Part shown: one piece after another, positions 1 to 7,213 of the stretch
Layout: each line of letters opens with the position of its first letter
How positions within the stretch are numbered: position 1 is the first letter of the stretch
Assembly (NCBI GenBank): GCA_037147155.1
Contig: JBAWVR010000008.1
Location: forward strand, 1 to 23,929
Direction of reading: 5' to 3'
DNA: 23,929 nt
DNA from: JBAWVR01 sp037147155
GTDB lineage: Bacteria > Patescibacteriota > Minisyncoccia > Phycocordibacterales > GWA1-40-21
Made by a program: the position numbers and the translations under genes
The notes under the pieces: model-generated
Databases searched by the model: none
What the model was told of the DNA's origin: nothing
What the model saw: only the letters and a program-made list of their open reading frames with translations

Positions 1-1
1 A

Positions 2-50
2 TATAAACAACAGGCCAGTTTTGCGGAGCAAAACTGGCCTGTTGTTTATA
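2..50 (-). terminator. Perfect inverted repeat, terminator of the helicase gene
   Basis: A 49-base perfect hairpin with a GGA loop (TTTTGC-GGA-GCAAAA at its centre). It overlaps the stop codon of the minus-strand helicase gene. The arms end in T-rich sequence on both strands, so it could also stop transcription arriving from the left. The same loop design recurs at 14579-14611. Confidence 0.8.
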
Positions 51-2034
51 AATCTAGATAAATTATCTTTTCTCGATACTCAAACTCTTCTTCTGGCACA
101 ATGAGTTCTGGATCAATATCTTCAAGAAATCTCGACGGATTATTGTAGAGGGTGGAACCAAAGATGGTGCGACTCTTGGCGTGAGTGAGATAGAGTTTCT
201 TGCGAGCCCTAGTGAGCGCGACGTAAAACAATCTTCTCTCCTCTTCCTCCTCGTCACCCGTTTTTCTCTGAGCACCCATCTTTTGATGTGGAAACAAATC
301 TTCTTCCAGTCCGGTAATAAATACGTAATCAAATTCCAAACCTTTGGCAGAGTGCACGGTCATAAGACGTGCTGCATTTTCTTTTTTTTCCATCTCGTCT
401 TGATCACTGGCGAGAGCTGCCTCTTCGAGCATCTTCTCAATTCCCTCACCCTTTGGCCAGTGGTTGTACCGCACGGCGAGTGTAACCAATTCTTTCATGT
501 TCTCCAATCTTTCTTTATCGTCTTCTGTTCCATCACGCAAGTCTTTATCTAATCCAGTTTCGGTAATTACAAATCTCACAACTTCTTCCGGTTTGTCAGT
601 AAAGATTTTTTCTTTAATTTTTTCTAATAAGTTATAAAATTCAATAACTTTTTCTTTGGCGGCTTTTGGTAAAGTATCTTTCTGTCCGGAAAAGATTTTC
701 AGTATGGCGACTTTGCCCAAACCGCGAGCTGGAATATTTATAATTCTTTTGACATCACCCAAACTGTCAGGATTAAGAGCAGCTTTGAGATAAGATAAAA
801 TATTTTTTACTTCGGCACGCTCAAAGAATTTTGTGCCGAGTAATTGGTAGGCTACTCCTTCCGAGATCAAAGCTTCTTCCAGGACACGAGATTGAAAATT
901 AGCCCGATATAATACCGCTATTTCTTGCGGTTGAACAGCTTTCTCTTCAACCAGTTTCTTAATCTCACAAGCAATAAATCTGGCTTCCTCTGCCTCTCCA
1001 AAAGCTTCAAATACTGTTATCTTCTCGCCATCTTCTTTGTTAGTAAATAATGTTTTAGGAAAACGAGTTTTATTTTTTTCAATCACAGTATTGGCGACGG
1101 AAATAATAGTTTTAGTTGAGCGGTAGTTTTCTTCCAGTTTAATTATTTTGGCTTTAGCATAATCTTTTTCGAAACGTAGAATATTTTGAATATCTGCTCC
1201 ACGCCAACTGTAAATGTTTTGATCAACATCACCAACGACACAAATATTCATTCTCTCCCCGGTCAAAAGCTTGGCTAGCTTGTATTGAATCTTGTTGGTG
1301 TCTTGATACTCATCTATATGTATGTAGTGCCAAGTATTTTGGTAGTGTTTCAAAATATCTGGATGATTTTCCAACATAACCACAGTCTGTAAAAGCAAAT
1401 CATCGAAGTCTAAAGCTTTTTCTTGACCGAGGATTTCTTCATATTGTCTCCAGACCAACCCTGCTACCTCAGGCAAACTATATCCTCCCTTGCCGGCCAA
1501 GTTGGCATAATATTTTTCGGCTGTCACACCATTGCCCTTTTCGCGGGAGATGATGTTTAGAATTTTTCCAGGTTCAAAGAGTTTGGGATCGAGATCCAAA
1601 TTACGCAAACCCTCTTTAATCGCTCGCAGCGAGTCGCTACGGTCAAAAATGCCAAAATGTTTAGTAAGACCAAGCACATGCGCATTGTCTTTGATGATTT
1701 TAACTCCCAACGAATGAAAGGTGCTCACAAATGGCACATTACCCCACGGGCTTTCATGGTTTGAGATAATCTTGGCCTCCGCGAGAAGCTTCATAACTCG
1801 CTCTCGCATCTCCTTGGCGGCTTTGTTGGTAAAGGTGATAGCTAGCACTTTGGACGGCTCAGTACCTTGTTTAATAATATGTAGGATACGATGGGTCAGG
1901 GTCTTGGTTTTACCGGCTCCAGCTCCAGCAATTATAAGGAGTGGGCCTTCGGTGGTGAGGACAGCTTCGGCTTGGGCAGGATTAAGACCATGGATGTGAC
2001 TTTGGTCGGTGTTTTTTTCTTCCATAGGCATCAT
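46..2034 (-). CDS. pcrA: UvrD/PcrA-family DNA helicase
   Basis: Superfamily 1A 3'-5' DNA helicase of the UvrD/PcrA/Rep group, expected to act in repair and in clearing replication blocks. All signature motifs are readable: Q-motif region LNPAQAEAV, Walker A AGAGAGKT (about residue 40), Walker B/motif II IDEYQDTN, motif III VGDVDQNIYSWRGAD, motif IV ENYRSTK, motif V TVHSAKGLEFDYVF and motif VI RRLFYVALTRARKKL. At about 662 residues it is slightly shorter than typical PcrA (~720); the C-terminal Tudor-like tail that binds RNA polymerase seems to be missing. I chose the ATG at 2034; a TTG seven codons upstream (2055) and ATGs at 2031 and 2025 are alternatives. PcrA versus UvrD naming is not resolvable here. 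Confidence 0.93.
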   Translation of the reverse strand: MMPMEEKNTDQSHIHGLNPAQAEAVLTTEGPLLIIAGAGAGKTKTLTHRILHIIKQGTEPSKVLAITFTNKAAKEMRERVMKLLAEAKIISNHESPWGNVPFVSTFHSLGVKIIKDNAHVLGLTKHFGIFDRSDSLRAIKEGLRNLDLDPKLFEPGKILNIISREKGNGVTAEKYYANLAGKGGYSLPEVAGLVWRQYEEILGQEKALDFDDLLLQTVVMLENHPDILKHYQNTWHYIHIDEYQDTNKIQYKLAKLLTGERMNICVVGDVDQNIYSWRGADIQNILRFEKDYAKAKIIKLEENYRSTKTIISVANTVIEKNKTRFPKTLFTNKEDGEKITVFEAFGEAEEARFIACEIKKLVEEKAVQPQEIAVLYRANFQSRVLEEALISEGVAYQLLGTKFFERAEVKNILSYLKAALNPDSLGDVKRIINIPARGLGKVAILKIFSGQKDTLPKAAKEKVIEFYNLLEKIKEKIFTDKPEEVVRFVITETGLDKDLRDGTEDDKERLENMKELVTLAVRYNHWPKGEGIEKMLEEAALASDQDEMEKKENAARLMTVHSAKGLEFDYVFITGLEEDLFPHQKMGAQRKTGDEEEEERRLFYVALTRARKKLYLTHAKSRTIFGSTLYNNPSRFLEDIDPELIVPEEEFEYREKIIYLDL

Positions 2035-2060
2035 AATAGCATAAAAAGCCCTCAAAAAAC

Positions 2061-2069
2061 TTATCCACA
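2061..2069 (+). promoter_or_regulatory. DnaA box (perfect TTATCCACA)
   Basis: An exact match to the consensus DnaA box, located about 30 bases upstream of the helicase start. It is one of four perfect copies in the window, more than chance predicts for a 9-mer. Whether DnaA regulates the helicase gene is inference. Confidence 0.5.
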
Positions 2070-2086
2070 GGCTATCCCCTAGACCA

Positions 2087-2115
2087 TTGACTTTGGGCTT
2101 TCTCGGGGGTATATT
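2087..2115 (+). promoter_or_regulatory. Sigma70-type promoter of the M23 peptidase gene
   Basis: TTGACT, a 17-base spacer, then TATATT. Transcription would begin near 2122, giving a leader of about 130 bases before the GTG start at 2253, long for this genome. Confidence 0.6.
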
Positions 2116-2125
2116 GGCTATACAG

Positions 2126-2166
2126 GTAATGAATCATTACTGACCGAAGTGGCTCAACAGAGCCAC
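2126..2166 (+). promoter_or_regulatory. Palindrome and hairpin in the peptidase leader
   Basis: GTAATGAATCATTAC (2126-2140) is a perfect 15-base palindrome starting about four bases after the predicted transcription start, placed like an operator. It is followed by a perfect hairpin GTGGCTC-AACA-GAGCCAC (2149-2166). No poly-T follows the hairpin, so it is not a clear terminator. A role in controlling the cell-wall hydrolase is inferred from position only. Confidence 0.45.
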
Positions 2167-2252
2167 AAAACTGTTGTATTTCCGGACGAACCATAACCAA
2201 AAAACTTATTTATAAGAAATCACAAGACTCCCAGCTGTCTAATAAAAAAAGC

Positions 2253-3323
2253 GTGACAACGGCTCGGACGACAAATAAAAAAGAGTGGAGCGATGATATT
2301 CGCTTATCTTTGGTAGTTGTGTCTGTTTTGATGATGTTTATGGTAGTTCCTCAGACTACCCACGCCGGAATTGTCTCCTTTTTTCAAAATCTATTTACCA
2401 ATGAAGCCGAAGCGAATACCGCTCCGGCTTCAACTGTTAGTATGACGACTCTCGAGGCAGCTAATAATCTCGATCCAGTCCCTAATAAGACCGAAAGTGA
2501 AACTGTCGTGGCTTCCGAAACAGCCGTAATGTCAGAAAGTGGCCCGGTTTTGTCTAATGCTGAAGTGGATAATGCTACCGACACCGGTCAGATTAGTTTG
2601 TATACTGTGCGCAAAGGCGATACCTTGTCAGCCATTGCTAAGATGTTCGGAGTTACTACTAACACGATTCTCTGGGCGAATGATATTTCAGCTAATAGTT
2701 TAAAGGAAGGAATGAATTTGGTTATTTTACCAATCTCTGGTTTGAAGTACACCGTGAAGAAGGGTGACACAATCAAGAGTATCGCTGCCAAGTACAAAGC
2801 AGATTTTGGTGAAGTCATCTCATACAACGGACTTAAGGCTGATGAAAAATTGGTTGTGGGTGATGAATTGATAATTCCAAATGCCGAATTTGCTATCATT
2901 CCTTACACTGCAAAACCTACGATACCTGGTGCTTCCAAAAATCCAACATGGCCACTCAAGGGATACAATGTTCCTGCTTTCCCGGGCTATTATATTAAAC
3001 CAGTTATTTGTCCAAAGAGTCAGGGACTTCATGGTTGGAACGCTGTCGACCTCGCATGTAATGTTGGTACACCTATCAAAGCTCCAGCCACTGGTGTAGT
3101 CATCGTCGCCAAGTCTACTGGATGGAATGGAGGTTATGGAAAATATATTGTAGTCTCTCATGCTAATGGAACACAAACTTTGTTCGGACACCTTTCCAAT
3201 GTTTCCGTAGTGCCAGGTCAATCAGTTGCTCAAGGAGAAATAATTGGTAATACTGGTAACACTGGTAACTCAACTGGCCCACACTTACACTTTGAAATTC
3301 GTGGAGGAAAACAAATCTACTAA
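2253..3323 (+). CDS. LysM-LysM-M23 peptidoglycan endopeptidase, membrane anchored
   Basis: Predicted cell-wall hydrolase that cuts peptide cross-links outside the membrane. Order: short basic N-terminus, one hydrophobic segment (about 18-34) ending at THAG, an Ala/Thr/Ser-rich linker, LysM 1 (about 117-160, YTVRKGDTLSAIAKMFGV), LysM 2 (about 166-208, YTVKKGDTIKSIAAKY) and a C-terminal M23/LytM domain (about 230-350). The zinc-site pattern is complete: H260 and D266 in LHGWNAVDLA, H313 in GHLS, and H344/H346 in GPHLHFE. The start is GTG; the frame is open upstream to 2133 but holds no ATG, and no SD motif is seen. It stands alone, with its own promoter and a shared bidirectional terminator. 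The architecture is MepM/NlpD-like; exact substrate unknown. Confidence 0.93.
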   Translation: MTTARTTNKKEWSDDIRLSLVVVSVLMMFMVVPQTTHAGIVSFFQNLFTNEAEANTAPASTVSMTTLEAANNLDPVPNKTESETVVASETAVMSESGPVLSNAEVDNATDTGQISLYTVRKGDTLSAIAKMFGVTTNTILWANDISANSLKEGMNLVILPISGLKYTVKKGDTIKSIAAKYKADFGEVISYNGLKADEKLVVGDELIIPNAEFAIIPYTAKPTIPGASKNPTWPLKGYNVPAFPGYYIKPVICPKSQGLHGWNAVDLACNVGTPIKAPATGVVIVAKSTGWNGGYGKYIVVSHANGTQTLFGHLSNVSVVPGQSVAQGEIIGNTGNTGNSTGPHLHFEIRGGKQIY

Positions 3324-3356
3324 AAACAAAAACCACTCGCGAGTGGTTTTTGTTTT
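3323..3356. terminator. Bidirectional terminator between convergent genes
   Basis: Perfect inverted repeat centred on CCACTCGCGAGTGG with A/T tracts on both sides. It separates the plus-strand peptidase gene from the minus-strand comM gene, whose stop codon is four bases away. Confidence 0.85.
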
Positions 3357-3360
3357 GCAA

Positions 3361-4884
3361 TTACTTTTGTTTGGGTCGATATTGAAGTGCTTCCAAAATA
3401 TGATTCTCAGAAATATTTTCTTGATCATCCAGGTCAGCAATTGTCCGAGCGAGTTTAATCAGTCGATGATAAGCACGGGGTGAGAGACCAAGTTTGTCGG
3501 CCGACTGATTCAAAATCTTTTTCACACTGTCACTGAGTGAGGCAAATTTTGAAATATCCCGACTGTTCATTTCGGCGTTGGTATGAATTTTTAATCCGGC
3601 ATCTGAAAATCTTTTGGCTTGTTTTTCTCTAGCAATCTTTACCCTGTCTCGAATAGTTTCAGATTTTTCTCCACTAGCACCGTTTGATAATTTTTCGTGA
3701 TTTATTTCTGCGACTTCTGTCCAGAGATCAATGCGATCAATAATCGGTCCAGAGATTTTTCTGTCATATCGCAGTAAGTCTGTTGGTCGGCAAATGCATC
3801 TTTTGGTCTTGGAATTTCGATTACCACATGGACACGGATTGAAGGCAGCAACCAAAATAAATCTGGCAGGAAAAGTTGCAGAGCCTTTAGCACGACTAAT
3901 ACTAATTTCTCCATCTTCGAGTGGCTGTCGCAAAGTCTCAATTACTTTACGGTCAAACTCCGCGAACTCATCTAGAAACAAAACACCACGATGAGCGAGT
4001 GTCACTTCACCCGGTTTCAAATTGGCCCCACCACCCACAAGTGAGACATACGATGCTGTGTGGTGAGGTGCACGAATCGGCGGAGTAGTAATTATATTTC
4101 CTTTCAAACTTCCGGCGATGGAATGAATAGATGTAATTTCCAAAATTTCTGGAAAAGTAAGTGGTGGCAGAATCTGACTCATGGCTCGAGCGAGCATAGT
4201 TTTGCCCGTACCCGGTGGTCCAAACATTGCGATGTTGTGTCCACCAGCGGCGGCAATCTCCATCGCCCTCTTGGCATTTTCTTGTCCTTTAATGTCTGAA
4301 AAATCTGTCCGAAAAATTTCTATCTCATAATTTATTTTTGTCTTAGGTTGAGGTTTAATTTTTTCTTGTCCGAGTAAATGTTTTAAAACTTGCTCCAAAC
4401 TTTTGACTGGAAAGATTTTTATATCATCAACCAGTCCGGCCTCCTCAGCGTTCATTTCTGGTAGATAGACTTCGGTGAAACCTTTCTCTCGTGCCTGAAG
4501 CACAATCGAAAGTGTGCCATTGACCGGACGAAGCTCACCGTTTAAAGATAGTTCACCGAGAAAAATTTTCTTAGCAGGTTCGAACTCAACTTCATCAGTG
4601 GCCAAGAGGTAGCCCAGGGCCATACCGAGATCAAAGTAAGGCCCCTCCTTTTTTAAATCTGCTGGAGCGAGAGAGACAGTGGTCTTCTGATTGGTTTGTT
4701 TTGGTGATGTGAAACCACTATTTTTAATCGCTGCCGACACTCGGTCGCGAGACTCTTCGACAGCCTTGTCTGGCAGGCCGACGACTGTGAAACTATTTAA
4801 ACCCTTCGAGATATCAGTTTCGATATCGATTATTTGAGCTTTGAGCAAGCTGGTCTGGGCACTATGAACTTTTGAAAAGGACAT
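3361..4884 (-). CDS. comM: YifB/ComM-family Mg-chelatase-like AAA+ ATPase
   Basis: Member of the ComM (YifB) family. In competent bacteria ComM is a hexameric helicase promoting branch migration during natural transformation. The protein has 507 residues, the usual length. An N-terminal ChlI-type domain (about 1-170, with VVGLPDKAVEESRDRV and SLAPADLKKEG) precedes the AAA+ module: Walker A GPPGTGKT (222-229), Walker B VLFLDEFAEF (301-310) and sensor region AAFNPCPCGN. Paired cysteines (C351/C353 and C363/C365) form the usual metal-binding insertion, and the C-terminal YifB helical domain ends in SPRAYHRLIKLARTIADL. The ATG start lies about 24 bases after the preceding terminator. No other competence gene lies in the window, so a DNA-uptake role is inferred from family only. 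Confidence 0.93.
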   Translation of the reverse strand: MSFSKVHSAQTSLLKAQIIDIETDISKGLNSFTVVGLPDKAVEESRDRVSAAIKNSGFTSPKQTNQKTTVSLAPADLKKEGPYFDLGMALGYLLATDEVEFEPAKKIFLGELSLNGELRPVNGTLSIVLQAREKGFTEVYLPEMNAEEAGLVDDIKIFPVKSLEQVLKHLLGQEKIKPQPKTKINYEIEIFRTDFSDIKGQENAKRAMEIAAAGGHNIAMFGPPGTGKTMLARAMSQILPPLTFPEILEITSIHSIAGSLKGNIITTPPIRAPHHTASYVSLVGGGANLKPGEVTLAHRGVLFLDEFAEFDRKVIETLRQPLEDGEISISRAKGSATFPARFILVAAFNPCPCGNRNSKTKRCICRPTDLLRYDRKISGPIIDRIDLWTEVAEINHEKLSNGASGEKSETIRDRVKIAREKQAKRFSDAGLKIHTNAEMNSRDISKFASLSDSVKKILNQSADKLGLSPRAYHRLIKLARTIADLDDQENISENHILEALQYRPKQK

Positions 4885-4907
4885 TGTCTTATTAAAATTT
4901 TTATAAA

Positions 4908-4934
4908 GACAAAACCCGCGAGTGCGGGTTTGTC
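4908..4934 (-). terminator. Terminator of the DksA-like gene
   Basis: GACAAAACCCGC-GAGT-GCGGGTTTGTC, about 10 bases past the stop codon of the minus-strand gene at 4945, followed on that strand by a T-rich run. Confidence 0.75.
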
Positions 4935-4944
4935 GGGAGTAAAA

Positions 4945-5307
4945 TTACTTAGCGTGTTCGATACAGGTGTCAGCAGCAGGTTCGACTTCTAGACGAGCAA
5001 CCGGAATGTCTTCTCCTCCGACAGAACATTTTCCGTAAGTGCCATCTTTAATTTTGTTAAGTGAAACCAAAACCTTGTCATACTCAGCTTCCAAGTTTTC
5101 TAAAACAGAAGCGTTGTTTTCGAATGACTCAATTTCATCAGCCACTTCATCTTCGTTCACGGCACGATTGTTATCTCCATCCAATTCGATTGGTTCCCAA
5201 TCATTTGGGTTGGCTGGATTACGGCGAGCAATTAAACTCATCTCGGCTTCCAACTGATTCTTCTTTGCTTCGAGCAATTCAGCAAAATGTTTTGTATCTA
5301 TTGTCAT
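4945..5307 (-). CDS. TraR/DksA-family protein with incomplete zinc finger
   Basis: 120-residue protein of the TraR/DksA C4-type zinc finger family. Family members enter the secondary channel of RNA polymerase and modulate initiation, often with ppGpp. An N-terminal helical part (about 1-85) with an acidic central segment (VNEDEVADEIESFENN) matches the coiled-coil region, followed by GTYGKCSVGGEDIPVARLEV and a C-terminal CIEH. The finger is unusual. The usual pattern is CxxC...CxxC, or CxxC...CxxH in many short relatives. Here the first pair is C94-S-V-G97 and the second C115-I-E-H118, leaving only three obvious ligands. The codon at residue 97 reads GGA, so the loss is not a UGA recoding effect. 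It sits alone between a terminator and a repeat. Confident as to family, not as to function. Confidence 0.85.
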   Translation of the reverse strand: MTIDTKHFAELLEAKKNQLEAEMSLIARRNPANPNDWEPIELDGDNNRAVNEDEVADEIESFENNASVLENLEAEYDKVLVSLNKIKDGTYGKCSVGGEDIPVARLEVEPAADTCIEHAK

Positions 5308-5363
5308 GGATTAATTTTACCCCAATTACAAGAAAAGTAAAACCACTCGTCTTGGGAGGACTA

Positions 5364-5503
5364 CCCGGTTGTGAGATTCGGCGTCGTTTTTTGAAATTGA
5401 GTTCAATTTTTGCTTTGACAATCTAGTTAGCAAAACAGACTTTAGTGTAAAACTAAGGTCTGTTTTGACAAAAACAATTTTAACGCCGAATTCTACAACG
5501 GGG
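5364..5503. repeat. Inverted-repeat element, copy 1 (about 140 bp)
   Basis: Begins CCCGGTTGTGAGATTCGGCG and ends with ACGCCGAATTCTACAACGGGG minus its first base on the same strand, forming imperfect terminal inverted repeats. The interior holds a near-perfect palindrome around AACAGACTTTAG / CTAAGGTCTGTT. It ends two bases from the stop codon of the neighbouring minus-strand gene. Related copies lie at 7076-7213 and 12572-12710. As RNA it would fold into a long 3'UTR hairpin. Confidence 0.8.
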
Positions 5504-5505
5504 TT

Positions 5506-6873
5506 CTATTGTCTGTAGCTTTTTGTGATATCGTATTGCTCGAGTAGGGCTTTCAGGGCATCTTCGTTTGAAGTGAAGATAATAGTGTTCTCATCCGGCT
5601 GACAGTAAATTAAAATAGTTTTTCCCGATCTATCAGAAACATATCTAGTTGCCAGATTCTTAATCAACTTATCCTTGAAACCAGATTTAGAAAAATAATC
5701 AGAAACTTTATTGACCGTACTAGAAGACGAAGAATTATTTGATCCATAATCAACGATGGTAATAGGAAAAATTTGGCGTAGGTTATCTAACATCAATCCC
5801 TCCCAATCGATGAGAGTAGCCCAAGTAATATTTTGTTTAGCTACAGAGAGGATTAGGTACGGTTCATTTTTAGTTAAGCGTAATGATCCGTAAGCAAAAT
5901 TTTTATTTAGTGCACTGTAGATTGATTCTGGAAGTTTAATTTCATTTAGATACAGAAAGTTGCTAGAGTCGATTTGTTTTTTTATTCCAACTTTTGTTTG
6001 AGTTAAAATTATTTCTTGAAATTTGTCTTTAGCTACTGCTGACGAATCGATAGTGGTTCTCAAGAGTAACGCAATTCTTTTTGGGTCATAGTCAGTGGTT
6101 TCTATTTCTTGTTGAGAGTCCGTTTTTAAAAGTGTGTGAAAGTTTGATATTACTACAGGCGTGGTGCTGGCAGTACTGCTTGAAGACGGACTGGAAAATC
6201 TGGAATAAAAAACATAACCAATAGCTACAATACCAGCCAATAAAAGTACGATAGAAATGATTGCTAAAATATTTACATTTTCTGTTTTATTTTCAAAGAC
6301 AGGTATTGGAGCCGGGGTGGATTTTGGAGTAGTCTCTTTTTTCTTTTGTTCGGCCAAAGCGATGTCGATAGAAGAGATGTGATTATATTTCACAGCTTCA
6401 GCTACGTCGTTTTTGTATGTGCGAATTATTGATTTGACTGGTAACGAATTTTGACCAGCCGCATATCCAGAAGTTGGATTCAAATAGGTGTAACCTTTAT
6501 TTTGCAATTTATCAATTATTCCAGTTTTGTTAAGTTCTGGAATCGGCTGGTCAGGCTGACCAAGTTTGCTCCAGCTTTCAGCTAGACCTCCAGCAATATG
6601 TTTGGTTGTTGTTTCTTTATTTGAGTTGATTAAACTTTGAGTGGTGTTAACCTGGTTCTGAACATTGGCTGGATTATTAGGTACAACAAAAGTGGTTGTG
6701 GTTGGTTCGACGGGAAATGATTTTGTTGTTGATGCTGGAGGAGTGGATGGGGTCACAGGTGCAGGTGAACCAACAGTAACATTTGGAACAACCACAGTGG
6801 TCGGATTGACTACTGGTGTAATGTCGGTGTTATTAGTTGGCGGAACTAAATTGTTGTTTTGTGTTGGTTCCAT
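5506..6873 (-). CDS. Unknown single-pass membrane protein with Pro/Thr-rich N-terminus
   Basis: I do not recognise this protein. Residue numbers count from the GTG at 6894. A low-complexity Pro/Thr/Val/Asn-rich segment covers about 10-90. A more ordered cytoplasmic part follows (about 100-185, AESWSKLGQPDQPIPELNK and VKSIIRTYKNDVAEAVKYN). A basic/Pro linker leads to one clear membrane helix (about 208-231, ILAIISIVLLLAGIVAIGYVF), then a Ser-rich linker and an outside domain of about 220 residues. Topology is probably N-in/C-out. I chose the ATG at 6873 (455 aa); a GTG at 6894 (462 aa) has AGGG six bases upstream and sits 14 bases after the predicted transcription start, so it is a serious alternative. 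The gene is monocistronic with repeats at both ends. Confidence 0.75.
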   Translation of the reverse strand: MEPTQNNNLVPPTNNTDITPVVNPTTVVVPNVTVGSPAPVTPSTPPASTTKSFPVEPTTTTFVVPNNPANVQNQVNTTQSLINSNKETTTKHIAGGLAESWSKLGQPDQPIPELNKTGIIDKLQNKGYTYLNPTSGYAAGQNSLPVKSIIRTYKNDVAEAVKYNHISSIDIALAEQKKKETTPKSTPAPIPVFENKTENVNILAIISIVLLLAGIVAIGYVFYSRFSSPSSSSTASTTPVVISNFHTLLKTDSQQEIETTDYDPKRIALLLRTTIDSSAVAKDKFQEIILTQTKVGIKKQIDSSNFLYLNEIKLPESIYSALNKNFAYGSLRLTKNEPYLILSVAKQNITWATLIDWEGLMLDNLRQIFPITIVDYGSNNSSSSSTVNKVSDYFSKSGFKDKLIKNLATRYVSDRSGKTILIYCQPDENTIIFTSNEDALKALLEQYDITKSYRQ

Positions 6874-6914
6874 AGCGAGAAAAAACGAGAGCACCGTCTG
6901 CCCTATTCCCTTTT

Positions 6915-6943
6915 ATTATATCTTATAAACATAAAAAATAAAA
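6915..6943 (-). promoter_or_regulatory. Promoter of the unknown membrane protein gene
   Basis: On the minus strand: TTTTAT, 17 bases, then a consensus TATAAT (6915-6920). Predicted transcription start is near 6908. Confidence 0.5.
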
Positions 6944-6955
6944 TGATTATGGCTT

Positions 6956-7036
6956 ACTAATATACAAATGATACGAATACAACAAATCGACCACGAATAA
7001 GAAAGACGGGTTACGCGAAGCGTAACCCGTCTTTCT
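6956..7036. repeat. ATACGAAT-type intergenic repeat with terminator hairpin
   Basis: An AT-rich arm running from ACTAATATACAAATGATACG shares the exact 19-mer ACGAATACAACAAATCGAC (6973-6991) with 14541-14559. It leads into a perfect hairpin at 7000-7036 with core GTTACGC-GAA-GCGTAAC. The hairpin lies downstream of pnp and copy 2 of the inverted-repeat element on the minus strand and probably ends that transcript. Confidence 0.7.
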
Positions 7037-7075
7037 ATTCTTCTTCCTAATACTAATACTTTATACTTCTTCCTA

Positions 7076-7213
7076 CCCGGTTGTGAGATTTGGCGTCGTT
7101 TTTGAAATTGCGTTTAATTATTGTCTTGGGCACTAATTAGCAAAACAGACTTTAGTTTTAAACTAAAGTCTGTTTTGGCAAAAACAATTTTAACGCCAAA
7201 TTCTACAACGGGG
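7076..7213. repeat. Inverted-repeat element, copy 2 (about 138 bp)
   Basis: Starts CCCGGTTGTGAGATTTGGCG and ends with CAAATTCTACAACGGGG, with a perfect inner palindrome (CAAAACAGACTTTAGTTT and its complement). Its GGGG end touches the pnp stop codon directly. CTAC occurs at both boundaries (7073-7076 and 7214-7217) and may be a target-site duplication, though the right copy is also the end of pnp. Confidence 0.8.
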
